A stretch of DNA of 64,000 nucleotides from Leptodontidium sp. MPI-SDFR-AT-0119 (taxonomy: Eukaryota > Ascomycota > Leotiomycetes > Helotiales > Leptodontidiaceae): positions 2,728,001-2,792,000 of the forward strand of contig JAHLEZ010000007.1 of NCBI GenBank assembly GCA_020726505.1. Direction: 5' to 3'. The first letter of the stretch is position 1. Every line of letters starts with the position of its first letter. The notes beneath the pieces were generated by a model. The model was given only the letters and a program-made list of their open reading frames with translations, had not been told where the DNA came from and did no database searches. Shown here piece after piece: positions 43,941-54,308 of this stretch. Position numbers and translations under genes: made by a program.

Positions 43941-46760
43941 ATCCCTTCCACACTCAAACCCGACACTTTTGAGGTTCCTGTAATTATGGAGTCGAATTGA
44001 GTGCTAGTAGAGAGCAATATCGCAGGCGAGCCTTGGTTAATATATTAACTAGAGCCTCCTAACCTCTTATAAAGACGCGCTGACGCGACTAAATGATTTG
44101 AGACTTGACGCAGTGTGATTCTGTAGTATTAAAAGGGCCAAATTCTCGTACCTTTACATTGTGAATTGTTAACCTTACTCTTACCTTAAATATAGACTCC
44201 TTATCTCCATTATCAACCTGCCCTCCTGCCTCTCTTTTTGACGGTTATGCCCCTAGCTCTCTTACCCCTCCAAATCGTCGCACTCCGTACGATGGCTCTA
44301 TTCCTATAGTTACGCATATGCAGTCTCGTCGTCGTAGGCGCTCAACAACTCCTCCTGTATCACCAACACTAAGATCTACCTCTCCACCACGTCGGCGCCG
44401 TCGTCGTAATATCTCTTCTAGTCCTCTAAGAGTCAGTACTCTATATCGCGGTCCTCTAGCTGTTTCGGCATCATCTCTATATGTATTCGACGAGGATTTT
44501 TATTAGAATCAGGGTCTATTCGAGCGGGATGTTACTGAATAAATGGCGACCTTTAGTGCTAAGACTAATCGACAGAAGAAGCACCTACGAGCGGCCTATC
44601 AAACGATCGTTAAAAGTAGTGAAGTTAAGGACGGGTTTGAGCCAATAAATATACTAGAGCGTCCGCTAGTGGCTCACTTGCCGGATGAGGTATCGATTAA
44701 TGATTTAGTTAGCTTTTTCCGTATGTTTTTTAGTGAGGAACAGTTCGAGGGCTTCGCAGAGAGTACTAATAAATACGCTATTCATTGGAAGTCCGAGAAC
44801 CCGGATTCTAAACGCCATACTTTCAAGCCAGTTAGTACGCAAGAGATAAGGGTATACGTAGCTCTGCTTATCTTTATTAAATACTAGGGTAACAGGCGAC
44901 TTAAATCCCACTAGGAATCTCTAGTTCCTTCCTCCCCAGTCTATTAGATGAAGTTTAAGCAGTATAAGGATATTAAGAGGTTTTTTAAGGTCTCTAATGT
45001 CGACGATAATCAAGGCCTTATTCCCGACGATTGGCACCACAAGCTTAGTCCCCTAGACACCTATCTATAAACCCAATTCTAAGCCGTTGTCACCTTAAGA
45101 TCGTATATATCGTACGACGAGATAATGATCGGGTATCGAGGGCGAAGTCAGTATATTACTAAGGTTCTAGGCAAACCTAAGCCAAACGGGTTCAAAAACT
45201 AGGCGCTTTATTATAAGGGGTACATATACGACTGGCTATATTATTTAAGATCGTGTAGTAAGTCGTTAATTCCTTTTGTCGTATCGATTTCCGTCGTTTA
45301 GTAGTATTATAGAGTCTATAGAAGGAGAGAGTTGTGAGAGTCGAGAGAAGTGAGGGCATAATAGTAGGAGAGCTAGTCCGTAAGTAGCTTGGCTCCCGCG
45401 TTATCTCCCTTATCTTACTAGCTCGGCTGAATTTCTAGCGTTCTTATTAGTACAATTCTTGCTAACTAATTATACCTTAGGCACTTAAGGAATCGACGAA
45501 GCTCTTGAGGCCCACCCTTATCTCTCTTTAACTACATGCGGCGTCTTAACTCTCGCACTTAACCTCCTTTACGAGAAACATAAATATGTTATCTTTATAA
45601 ATAACCTCTTCACGAGCTACGACCTCTTTTCGACCCTCCGCAGCTATAACATTAGTGCCGTGGGAACCGTACGCAGTAATCGCATACAAGGCGTATTCTA
45701 AGAAGAGATTTTAGCTAGGAATAACGGCAAACTACTGACTTAGGGGGAAATCCGCACACAAGTAGTACACCTAGAAGGAGGGGAGCCAGTCCTCTTAATT
45801 ATATAACAAGATCAAGCAGTTATACGGCTCATAAGTATTATTCACAGTAGTTTAAGTTATAATATTCGCAATCGCCGCCGTCCTAAAGATATAATAACTA
45901 TAACAACTTCAACCCGCGAGACCTTTTATATTCCTGCGCCGGCAGATAAAATCACATTTCTTACGAGAAAGCAAATTCAGAAATACTTTACTAGTCGACT
46001 TGCCCTCCTAGTTATTCTCCTTATCGACGACTACAACTACAACATAAATAGCGTTAATCGCGCCGATCAATTAAGGGCTGAATTCAACACTAAGCAGGCT
46101 ACACGGCGCAACTGGCTCCCTTACTTCTTTTGGCTCCTCGACTGTGCTATTATTAACGCCTTCTTACTATGGAGATAGGAGTTAGAGTCGAGAGTTATAG
46201 GCCGACAACATGAGCACCAGCGCTCTCACCGCATATTTAGGGAGATTTTAGTGGCAGATTTAATCGGTGTAAAGGCTCTAATATCTCGTCGCAACAGTCC
46301 TATTCGAGTCTACCAGAATAACAAGCTTGTTACGCCAAATATCTCTCGATTCAAAGCTTGTCACCACGTCGTACAAGGCCACAGTAAGAAATCGGAGTGT
46401 TATTACTATCGATACAAGGTCTCAAAAGGCATGTTAGAAAAGAGCGCAATTCGAGATACGCGGAAGAGTTGTGGAGAGTGTTCTTTACTTCTCTATATAA
46501 GGTGTTTCAAGCCGTACTACTAGAGCTAATTTCTATCTTTATATCTTCATTTTCCCTCTTTTTTAGTAGTCATAATTGCAAATTTATATTAGATACGAGT
46601 TACTTCACTTTCTTGAGCTTTAGGCAGTAAATCCTGCGTCATTCCGCCGGTGGAGCTTCATTTATTTCTGTAGATCAGAGCTCTAGCTGCAGCTTTAATT
46701 ATCTTGGCCCTCCACTTTTGCGTGCACCGACAAAGTGTCGGGTTTGAGTGTGGAAGGGAT
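43941..46760 (+). mobile_element. piggyBac-like DNA transposon, copy 2 (2820 bp), RIP-degraded
   Basis: A perfect 29-bp terminal inverted repeat starting ATCCCTTCCACACTCAAACC bounds the element (43941-43969 and 46732-46760). The first ten bases match copy 1 and the rest differs. The interior is homologous to copy 1 throughout, including non-coding leader (caatatcgcaggcgag) and the 3' block with ttcactttcttgagctttag. The transposase can be read in pieces: SFFRMFFSEEQFEGFAEST, SYDEIMIGY, a membrane-like INNLFTSYDL where Asp has become Asn, IDDYNYNINSVNRADQ and the Cys-rich tail SCGECSLLLYIRCF. It is inserted in the carboxylesterase pseudogene. Flanks are GTTAT and ATAAA, consistent with a 2-bp AT duplication; joining the flanks after removing one AT gives V-I-K-T-L-Q in frame. 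Confidence 0.87.
44200..46523 (+). pseudogene. piggyBac-like transposase, copy 2
   Basis: Clean segments are the Arg-rich leader (about 44318-44506), the helical domain (44543-44887) and the C-terminal Cys-rich part (46251-46523). The second catalytic region has Asn in place of Asp, a G-to-A change. Many TAG/TAA codons lie between. Confidence 0.78.
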
Positions 46761-46965
46761 AAAGACCCTCCAAGCCTACCTCACTTCCTTCGCCATAACA
46801 CGCAACCTAAACTGTGTCAGTGCGCCTTTCTTCTCTATCTATAGTGCTAATGCAAGCACACAAGTCATCGGCACTTCTAGGCTCGGCACTCAGCTCCTAG
46901 ACACAGCCGGTACTGGGCTCGCTGCTCAGCGTTGCGCTTACTGGCAACAGGGTATTTACTACTAG

Positions 46966-47280
46966 ATGTTAGTAGTAGTGGTCGTGGTCGTGGTGGTCAT
47001 TATTTGCCAGGAGTACTCATTCTCCATCAGTCCCGAAGGCAACACCCGATCGCCGCAATCTAGACAGCGCATGCATGATGGAGCCGGGTTAGGACTTACC
47101 TAGAATATATATACTATACTATTATATTATATTACACGAGTTTTGAACAGCTCGCTGTCGCTCGCTGGCGTGAGATTTAAGATAAAAAGAGGACTTATAG
47201 ACACTTACGGACAATTATAAATAATTACGGGTAAGGTAAAGGAAAGGCAATCCGTAAATGGTCCGTAAATGAACCGAAAA
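46966..47280. other. intergenic, likely 3' flank of Helitron relic
   Basis: Contains ggtcgtggtcgtggtggtc simple sequence near 46980-47000, and a small hairpin-capable block around 47148-47172 (gctcgctgtcgctcgctggcg). No gene. Confidence 0.4.
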
Positions 47281-48180
47281 CTAAGTAAGACCTTGTAAAA
47301 TTTCTGGATATACTATATTACACGTAGAGTTTACATTAGGGGGTAAGAGAAGACAAAGACCTGCCTTAGAAGTAACCCGTGACGCTGCTACATAAAATTG
47401 CCCGTGAGTAAAGACCGGCGACCGTAAATTTACCCCTACTGCCTTAAAGGACTGGCCCTGCGACTTATTAATAGTCATTGCAAAGGATAATGTAAGTGGG
47501 AATTGCTTGCGAGAGAGGGTAAAGGATAACTGCTAATCCGTAGACTCAAGTTTAATTCGTGGAATTGTCCGTAACTGGCTATTAAAGTCGCCGCTAAGTA
47601 GCCGAACCTAGACCGTAAACCTCTCTAGGCTATGAATCGATATCCGTGACCCGTTACAGAGCCCTTCCTGCGGACAAAGGTTCCGTAAGAGTATTACGGG
47701 CGCGCCGACCTTAAGTTGTAGCCGTGAGAGTAGTAGGCCCGGGAGACAGATATTTTGTAAGACTTCCGGAGGCAACTCAGTAATTTCTGGGTCTGCCTCG
47801 TTTATATCAGCCGAATCGACAGCCAAGTACGTCCGTTCTTGGCTAGGGAGTATATCTAAGATCGTCTAGTTTGGCTCGCGGACCGTATCGTTTAGAGTTG
47901 ATAGGATTGCTCGTCCGTGAAAGGCCTAGTAGGAAGCGTGAGAGGAAGCTAGGAGGCTGTATAGTAGGTGAGTCGGCAGGAGGGTCTTCAAAGATATCAA
48001 CTGGGGCTGTGACGGACGGTTGACGGGCCCGTTGCTGGCGCCGCGGGGCTGGTTCGTCCGCAGAGACGTCCGTAAGAGGCCGTCGACGGCGCCGTGAAGC
48101 AGGGAGAGTATTCGGGTCGAGTTCTTGTAAGGCAGGGCGCTGATTAGCAGTTCGGGCACGTCGTCGCTCCTAGAGATAAG
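47281..48180 (-). pseudogene. Helitron PIF1-like helicase remnant, internally deleted
   Basis: On the minus strand RAILSTLNDTVREPN, YLAVDSADINEADPEI, LKVGAPVILLRNLCPQEGLCNGSR, then MTINKSQGQSFKAVGV and FTHGQFYVAASRVTS give the C-terminal third of a Helitron PIF1 helicase, closing at 47281. Immediately upstream (48175-47930) a basic frame beginning ERRRARTANQRPAL looks like the N-terminal leader of the same kind of element, so most of the Rep/helicase is deleted. Stops such as TAG after REPN are present. Helitron termini (5' TC, 3' hairpin plus CTRR) were not fixed. Confidence 0.72.
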
Positions 48181-48702
48181 TTAGACGCGTCCTATAGTAA
48201 ATTAGAGGTATACAAACTGTATAGGTTATACAGGTCTTACGGAGAGCACCTGTACGCCCGCAAGGGAAGGCCGAAACTGGCAAAAGACGGGCGCACGTCG
48301 AATAGGTTCGTCAATCGTTCATTTAAAAGGAATAACTATAGGTAAAGTAAAGCGTAAACAACGCGTTGTATTCTAGGGCTAAAGGTTTCGTGTTCGTCAC
48401 GTGAAAGTTTTTCTGACGTAAGGTGGCCCGACCGTACTTCAATATAGTAAAGAGATTATATTAATAATTTATTATTGTGAGGGTTTGAGTCAAGGTATGC
48501 ATTGATTCTAGATACAAGACGTAGCGCGAGGAATCAGAAAGAAGATCAAAGGTTTCTAGCGTTTTTAAAGAATCTAAACGAGATCACATGATGTCTTAAC
48601 ATGTGCTCATCGTGTCATCCCCTGACAATTACAATACCTGCGACCTGTTACCTATTAGCATTAATAGCACGTTAGTCCTTAAAAAAGGGGGGAGGGGGAA
48701 AC
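48181..48702. other. intergenic region
   Basis: No gene is recognised. It may include the 5' part of the Helitron relic. Confidence 0.4.
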
Positions 48703-48960
48703 TGTAACGGTCGGTGTATTCATACGGTACGAATACACGGGGTGTGGTTGATCTCGGATGATCAAGAGATAAGTGTATACGCACAGCTACTAAGTATGCA
48801 GTAAAGAATACTATTTGAAGCTCAGGACGGAACTCCATCTTTCTAGGAATCTATCTAGCTTATATAGACCTCCATATGGACTGAATCATCCCGATCATCA
48901 CCATGATCCAGAGGAAACGCTATGGCCGATACTCACGTGATCTCATATCTCTATGTTGTG
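48703..48960 (+). repeat. LTR-like repeat, copy 1 (TGTAACGG...)
   Basis: Starts TGTAACGGTCGGTG and aligns in the same orientation with 56136-56486: shared blocks include taacggtc, ttgatctc, gatgatc, aagta/aagtg, ctaagtatg, gtaaaga and cacgtgatc in order. A perfect 8-bp inverted repeat (gtgtattc/gaatacac) lies at its start. The right end is uncertain. No 5-bp target duplication was recognised. Confidence 0.7.
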
Positions 48961-49004
48961 AAGGCTGTCGAGTGATCGCCCCGCCGTGGACATGATCGCA
49001 ACAC

Positions 49005-50115
49005 CTACTCCTGAAAAAATTTGAATTCCTTAATATCCTCCTTCGTCTTCTCCAAATCAACATCTTTCTTTAACAACCACCCAAACCCCGCAATGGTATT
49101 AATATGGCACTTCCGTCCTTGCTTTAGATGCGTCATAAGCGAACCGAAAAAACCATGCGGCATACCCTTATAAACATCCAAGCGAGTCGGAACTCCATTC
49201 TCGCTCAAGACCTTCTCATAAATAAGGCCATCGTCACGTAACGGGTCCAGGCCTGCCACTTGAACGAATGCAGATGGGTGACCAGGGATAGAGTCCTTGT
49301 CAGTGAGGGGGTTGAAGTCTCTGGACTCGAAATCTGGCCCGTAGAGCGCAAGTGCGAACTCGAGCTCATTGGCGCCGAAGAAAGGCGCCTTAGCGTTTTG
49401 CTCGCGGGAGAACCAGAGGTCTTTGTGCTTCTCCGGGACGGTATTCTCAGAGAATAGGGGTGGAATGCTGACCCATAGCCCGGTAATAGGAGGTGATAAT
49501 TTCTCGCGGACTGCTCGAGAGGCTGTGACTATTGTCAGACTTGCGCCTGCAGATGATCCGCCGACGATGAATCCTTGAGTGGGGTCGGCACCAAGTTGTT
49601 TGGCGTTCGCCGCGAGCCATTTCACCGTATCCCAAGCATCGTGATGTGCGGCTGGAAACTTGTGCTCAGGAGCCAGGCGGTAGGAGGGGTTGACAATGAT
49701 GGCGTCGTGTAGGATGGCTAAAGGACGAGAATAAAATGACATTTGTCGATTCGTACCTCCGATCCAGCCTCCACCATGGAACAAGACTACGAGGGCCCGG
49801 GGTTTCGAAGATTGAGCAACGTTCGTGTAGACGCGAGCTTCGTTTGTGTGTCCATCTTGCATAGGAATCTGAATGGTCGTTTCTTTTACTCTGGCATCTT
49901 GGTTGGGTTCATCAAGTTCTCGCTCACTAATCACCGTGGCAGCCCGCAGTTTTTGAATATCGGAGAGGTCAACGGGAGGACCGTCGAGTCCTTTGGCAAG
50001 CTTTTAAGGGCTTAGTTGCACATCTCAACAAAACGTATAAGAAGCCTACCTCATCGACCTCGGGATCAATACTTCCCAACTTCCAAACAGATTCGTACGT
50101 GGTGTAAGAAGACAT
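49005..50115 (-). CDS. alpha/beta hydrolase (HSL-like, Abhydrolase_3), 353 aa
   Basis: Two exons, 50050-50115 and 49005-50000, join over a 49-bp intron to 354 codons including stop. The start MSSYTTYESVWKLG resembles the N-terminus of fungal HSL-like hydrolases. The oxyanion motif is HGGGW (with FHGGGWIGG), then PSYRLAPEHKFPAAHHDAWD, the nucleophile elbow GGSSAG (Ser-nucleophile, usual GDSAG with Ser for Asp), Asp in QVAGLDPLRDDG and catalytic His in GMPHGF. No signal peptide, so cytosolic. It should hydrolyse small carboxyl esters; the natural substrate is unknown. It lies 0.7 kb downstream of the Zn2Cys6 gene, on the same strand. A 39-nt GT-AG stretch inside the frame (about 49715-49755) is in phase and matches coding sequence of the family, so it was kept as exon. 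Confidence 0.88.
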
Positions 50116-50811
50116 GATGGTTCTAGTATCCCTAAAGAATATTGTGTTCTAGATAAGAGACCGCGATATGACCGTCAGAAGGAAAGAAGGTAGCTAAATC
50201 CATCTCAGAAGAAATGATCAAATCCTCGACGCGGTTGGCGGTGTGTGGGTCTCTGAAACGACTGCATTGCTGATGGACATACCCCAAGCACTTACTGAGG
50301 GTTCCAGCGGATTAATGACAATTTGAGTTAGCGTACGGGTAGTTGTTTTGTCAGTGGGACGTTCAGCTGCACCTGGAGGCGCAGGAATTCGTGGCGGATT
50401 TTCGCTCAATCAGTCAAAATAGCTAACTTCAGTAAAAACCCCCCTAAAATCAACCAACTCTACAACTTGACCACCACTTCACGTTCCATCTCAGAAGTCT
50501 AGAATTAATAAAGCTGAGAGTACTATCCATAGGAATATGTTTTGATTTCGCAAATTATTTTACGATTGTTTGTTAAAGTTTCATGTTGAAATTACTTATT
50601 TTCATGGCAAAATTCGTGCTGCCAAATCCGCCAGGCATTCCTCCAACCCCAGTTGCTGACGATTAGTAAGCAATATTTAGCTACGTCATACTTTCCGCAC
50701 TACAACTCCGGAAATCCTCCTAAAACAGTTTAGCTTCATACCTCGATCGGGTTAAGCTTAAAGCTAGGCAAGTATACCATCCAACACAAGACGTGGCAAT
50801 CATGTTTCCAT
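50116..50811. promoter_or_regulatory. intergenic region upstream of hydrolase gene
   Basis: A 696-bp interval between the Zn2Cys6 gene end and the hydrolase start, both minus strand. It should carry the hydrolase promoter. A short open frame at 50218-50409 lacks an ATG and motifs. No binding site is claimed. Confidence 0.4.
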
Positions 50812-53120
50812 CTAGCTACGATTGCATGCTAGCCTCTTATAACATTCAATGTAAGATTGCAAATGCTCATGTTGTCCATTTCTGAACAGGGCGAAGAAGC
50901 CTAGAAATCCATTCGCGATGTCGAAATTGGAAAGATGTGTTCCTTCGCTTGTGAAAGTAGCGTTGAAGCTGTTCTGACAAGTCGTCGAGCCGATCGCGGC
51001 ATTCATCGACTGATCATCGTTGCTGGCGAATAGTGCATAATAGTCCTGTAACTCGACAGGCTCGATTTGCCTAGCAAAATTAGAGAGCATAACTGCGCCC
51101 TCACCTTGCTCTGGATATGCTGTCCTGATGAATTCCGAAGCGACATCAAACATTTTTTCAGCCTGCATTCATATGTTAAACCTGAACCTCGCAATTGGAA
51201 TCAAGCAAGAGCGACTGCCTGTCAAAAGAGTCGGAACTTACCAGGCCTTCGCCATGAAGCTCAAGACCGCTGATGGTATAGGACTTGATGATATCCAGGC
51301 ACATTCTAGCAATGATAATCGGAAAGGATGGCTGGAGCTCCCAGTCTGTATTTCCAGAAGACACATGCCCATGTTGAAGAGCCAATCGAAATAATCGGCT
51401 CATAATCCACAAGCATGTAAGTAAGACGTCACCTTGGTCGTTACGAAATGCATGACCTGAGCTGCCTAGCTGACCTTGCTTCTCTGATGACTGTTCTGCC
51501 TGACTTCGAGCTATGTGTAGCCAATCTTTATGGCCCGGGCCCGGCACTCTTCGCAGCAGACCCAAAATACGTTGTGATGAGATCTTATCACATCGTCGAT
51601 TGTGTTGAATTTTACAATTTCCATTCCAGCACTGCAGCAAATCACTTTCGAGGCCACCGAACGTTTCTGCCATCATATAGAGGACAGAGATGTTCCTGCT
51701 TTCTGGTAGATCATTACGGAAATCCGCTCTTAAGGATAGTCGGGAGAATCTTTCGAGAACACGTTGTGGTACGGCGGGAACTGATATTCGACGCCATCGA
51801 CCGAATACATATGACCTGCTCATGTTAGTATCAGCTCGCCCCTATAAACACGACACATAGCATACCGTTCTGCGATAACGAGGCAAAGGTATAGCCGATT
51901 CCGCTTCTCCCACTCCTTCGGGTCTGAGACATAGAGGACATCCGAATTAGCAAGTTCCAAGACCTCGGACGCAGTGATTGCCTCTTGCAGCTTCATCCAA
52001 GCAGCATTCTTTTGGCCTAAGATGTCAAAGCAGACGAAGAGATAAATATCGGTAAGCAGGCTATCGAGTGTCGGATTCTCGTCAATGTCTTTACATCGAC
52101 GCAGCGCAAGCGTTTCCTCCAAGAAGTTTGACGCGGTCAGGACATCGCCAGATAAAAGGGATAGATTGGGTTCCTGGGGCTGGAGCAAAGTAGAAGTACA
52201 CAGAGCCAGGACCATAAGGCCAAAGTTTCGGTCACTTCTGTACCTAAGTTCTTTGATACCATCGAGGACGTCTGCTGTCTTGAAGAATGGTATTGACGGA
52301 TGAATTTGGCGGAGGTATAAGTCTGAGATTTTGAGGAGATGAGAATGCTGGATCCGAGAGGGCCAGAATGACTCATTTGTGTCGGCCCTTGAATTGAGAT
52401 CATAGGATTGTGCAGATATGGTCGGAACACTGTGGAGAGAAGAAGATTGAAAGGGCGAAGTGTTTACCATCTCGAGCGAAGATAGCGTATTCAGCCACGG
52501 CAGCTCACTTGTATATTCGAAATTCCCCAGAGCTACCACAGGCTGATGTGGCGAAGGGGTTACTACGCGATTTGACTGAAAACAAAAATAATCAGAGTAG
52601 GTTTCTGGGGTGACGTATGGCAGCCCGTAGCTAGATGCTTCTCCAGGGGGAAAGTTCCATCCCCAGTCTGATGTGTCTTCGGTCAAGTTCAGTGGCATAC
52701 TTCCCAGGCCCGTAGGGATAGGATCCTGGCCTTCAAGTCCTGTTGGCACATGTGGCCAATAACCTTTCTGGTTTGCCTGCACCATGGTAGGCAAGTATTG
52801 CGGAGAGGTTTGATCTGATCTATCAACCAACCTACAAATACCTTCCTTAGTTGACTCATATCAAAGTGCGTGATATACGTACCGGTGTCGTCTCATCCCA
52901 TTCTTGGGACTGATGCTGTAGTTACATTTTGAGCCTTTCCGCTCGCAGTTGGAGCATGGTGTCTTCCTGGTACACTGTCACATCAAGTCAAATGCTGCTT
53001 GAGCTTGAAGATTGCAGATTGCAGAAAGGTACTAGCCTTAAGCTTTCGTATCCTGCAGTTGTTGCAGGAGGTGGGTTGTACAGCTTCTATCGAGAGAGCG
53101 TCGAAGGTCAACTCAGCCAT
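50812..53120 (-). CDS. Zn2Cys6 transcription factor, 688 aa, with a GC-AG first intron
   Basis: Five exons, 53037-53120, 52883-52974, 51866-52831, 51242-51815 and 50812-51162, sum to 2067 nt with all phases agreeing. Joining exons 1 and 2 gives the binuclear zinc cluster SCNNCRIRKLKCTRKTPCSN...C with perfect C-x2-C-x6-C-x5-C-x2-C-x6-C spacing. This join needs the 62-bp intron at 52975-53036 to start with GC (AAG|GCTAGT) rather than GT. The other introns are 51, 50 and 79 bp with standard ends and an ACTAAC branch in the third. The middle homology region includes LYLRQIHPSIPFF, SLLTDIYLFVCFDILG, RNRLYLCLVIAERS and later helices. The factor should bind CGG-type sites and may control the flanking hydrolase and carboxylesterase genes, which is inference from position. 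Confidence 0.85.
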
Positions 53121-54308
53121 CTTATCCGGGTCACAAAATGTGAAGCAATAATCTCAAGCAAGCGACGCTCAGTTGGGTAGGCCAGACTCGCCAACTCAAC
53201 CGCGGAGTGGTTGTTGTCGTGCAGAGGTGAGCATCCACGTCCTCGTTCCGAGGCAGCTGACAAGTGCAATGAAGTGCCAAACTCTATCTCCAGATTTCGG
53301 TTCCCTGTAGTGGGAGAAAGCGGGGAAGGCCGCCTCCTACTGTACTGTCAATTGCACAGTGTAGCGAGCTGTATCAATGAAGCTTTGGATGTGCAGGAAG
53401 GCATTCCGGCTGGGGCGGCCTTGATGGGTAGGTGTAGTGAGTGCTACTATCGTCCATTCCTGAATAATGTTAAATTTCTCAAGTGGGACCAGCCAGAAAA
53501 ATTAACATTATACAGGGCACGTGCTCTTATCCGGGCCCCACTTTGTTGAATTACTCTATAGCTGCTTAAGCTATACCGCTACACAGTTGTACAATTGTAT
53601 TGCGGGAAGTGGGGGCATGGTCATCGTCCTTGGTGGACTGTCACGAGGGCGTTGTAGTGTTCGTACTGTGGATTACGCTGATTGAGGTATTTTACAGTAC
53701 TGCCAGTCTGGTGCCATTGCCATCTTTCATTCTCGCTCTAGCCAGGAAAATCCAGTTAGCCATATTTTGATAATGCTCATTTTTCATTCAATGACCAACC
53801 CAATATTCCAGACAGCGGGCTCTGGTTCTAAGGTGCATTGCCTCGGATGATACGATGCACGGCCCGGCCACGGCTACGGCATCAAGTTTCTACTGTTCCC
53901 TTTTCGGTAAAATCCCGAGACTTCCCCTCTTTTGGCGAAATTCCGACCCTACCCCTATCTCGGTAAGGTCGAATCAAGTCGTCAATAATTCTCGTCTCCC
54001 ATCTCCTGCACACCTTATTGTTTCTAGTTATGCCTACTGTCTCCGCTACAATCCTCCCTTTTTGCCAATGGTAAACCAAGGGTACGGTTGCCCGTCTAAT
54101 CACAAATCATAATATGGACATATGACATGACACGGCTCTCTTCTGAGTCAAGGCTCTCGCCATTGTTGAGGATGCATGCCAATCACTGCCTAATTCCGCT
54201 TCAAGATCGGCCATGATATATGGTCAACCTTTTCTCTCCTGACGGACCTGACTCTCCCAATCCAACTCATCCTCACACGTGACGGCTTTCTCCTATTCGT
54301 TGTAAATC
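53121..54308. promoter_or_regulatory. divergent intergenic region, regulator and carboxylesterase
   Basis: A 1.19-kb gap between the starts of the Zn2Cys6 gene (minus) and the carboxylesterase gene (plus). No gene is supported. Near 53905-53975 two short related motifs (ttcggtaaaatcccgag, tctcggtaaggtcgaat) occur. Both promoters must lie here. Confidence 0.5.

Larger units (their letters stand above)
42364..46965 (+). pseudogene. secreted type-B carboxylesterase, RIP-damaged and split by a transposon
   Basis: The start (ATG 42364) encodes a signal peptide (SVVSWVVLSGLATVPPAQS). Then come family motifs FNNIRFAESP, TTEDCLFLDVQVP, YRGGYTTG (oxyanion region, usually GGGY), VALNYRLGLYRFLAGS, the nucleophile elbow RESAGGGS (usually GESAGG), VGYNSNEG and HRTDIAYTFFTG. 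Many stops lie between. At 43941 the gene is interrupted by piggyBac-like copy 2 and resumes at 46761 with KTLQAYLTSFAITRNLN and a C-terminus ending at 46965. Gly-to-Arg in the elbow and Trp/Gln to stop are G-to-A or C-to-T changes. Secreted enzymes of this family hydrolyse esters and lipids. This copy is dead. Confidence 0.85.

Noticed and set aside
49715..49755. 39-nt GT-AG stretch as an intron in the alpha/beta hydrolase
   Set aside because: Too short for a fungal intron, in phase, and its translation fits the family spacing between HGGGW and the next strand.
50218..50409. Minus-strand frame in the hydrolase upstream region
   Set aside because: No ATG start, no motif, and it lies in a likely promoter interval.
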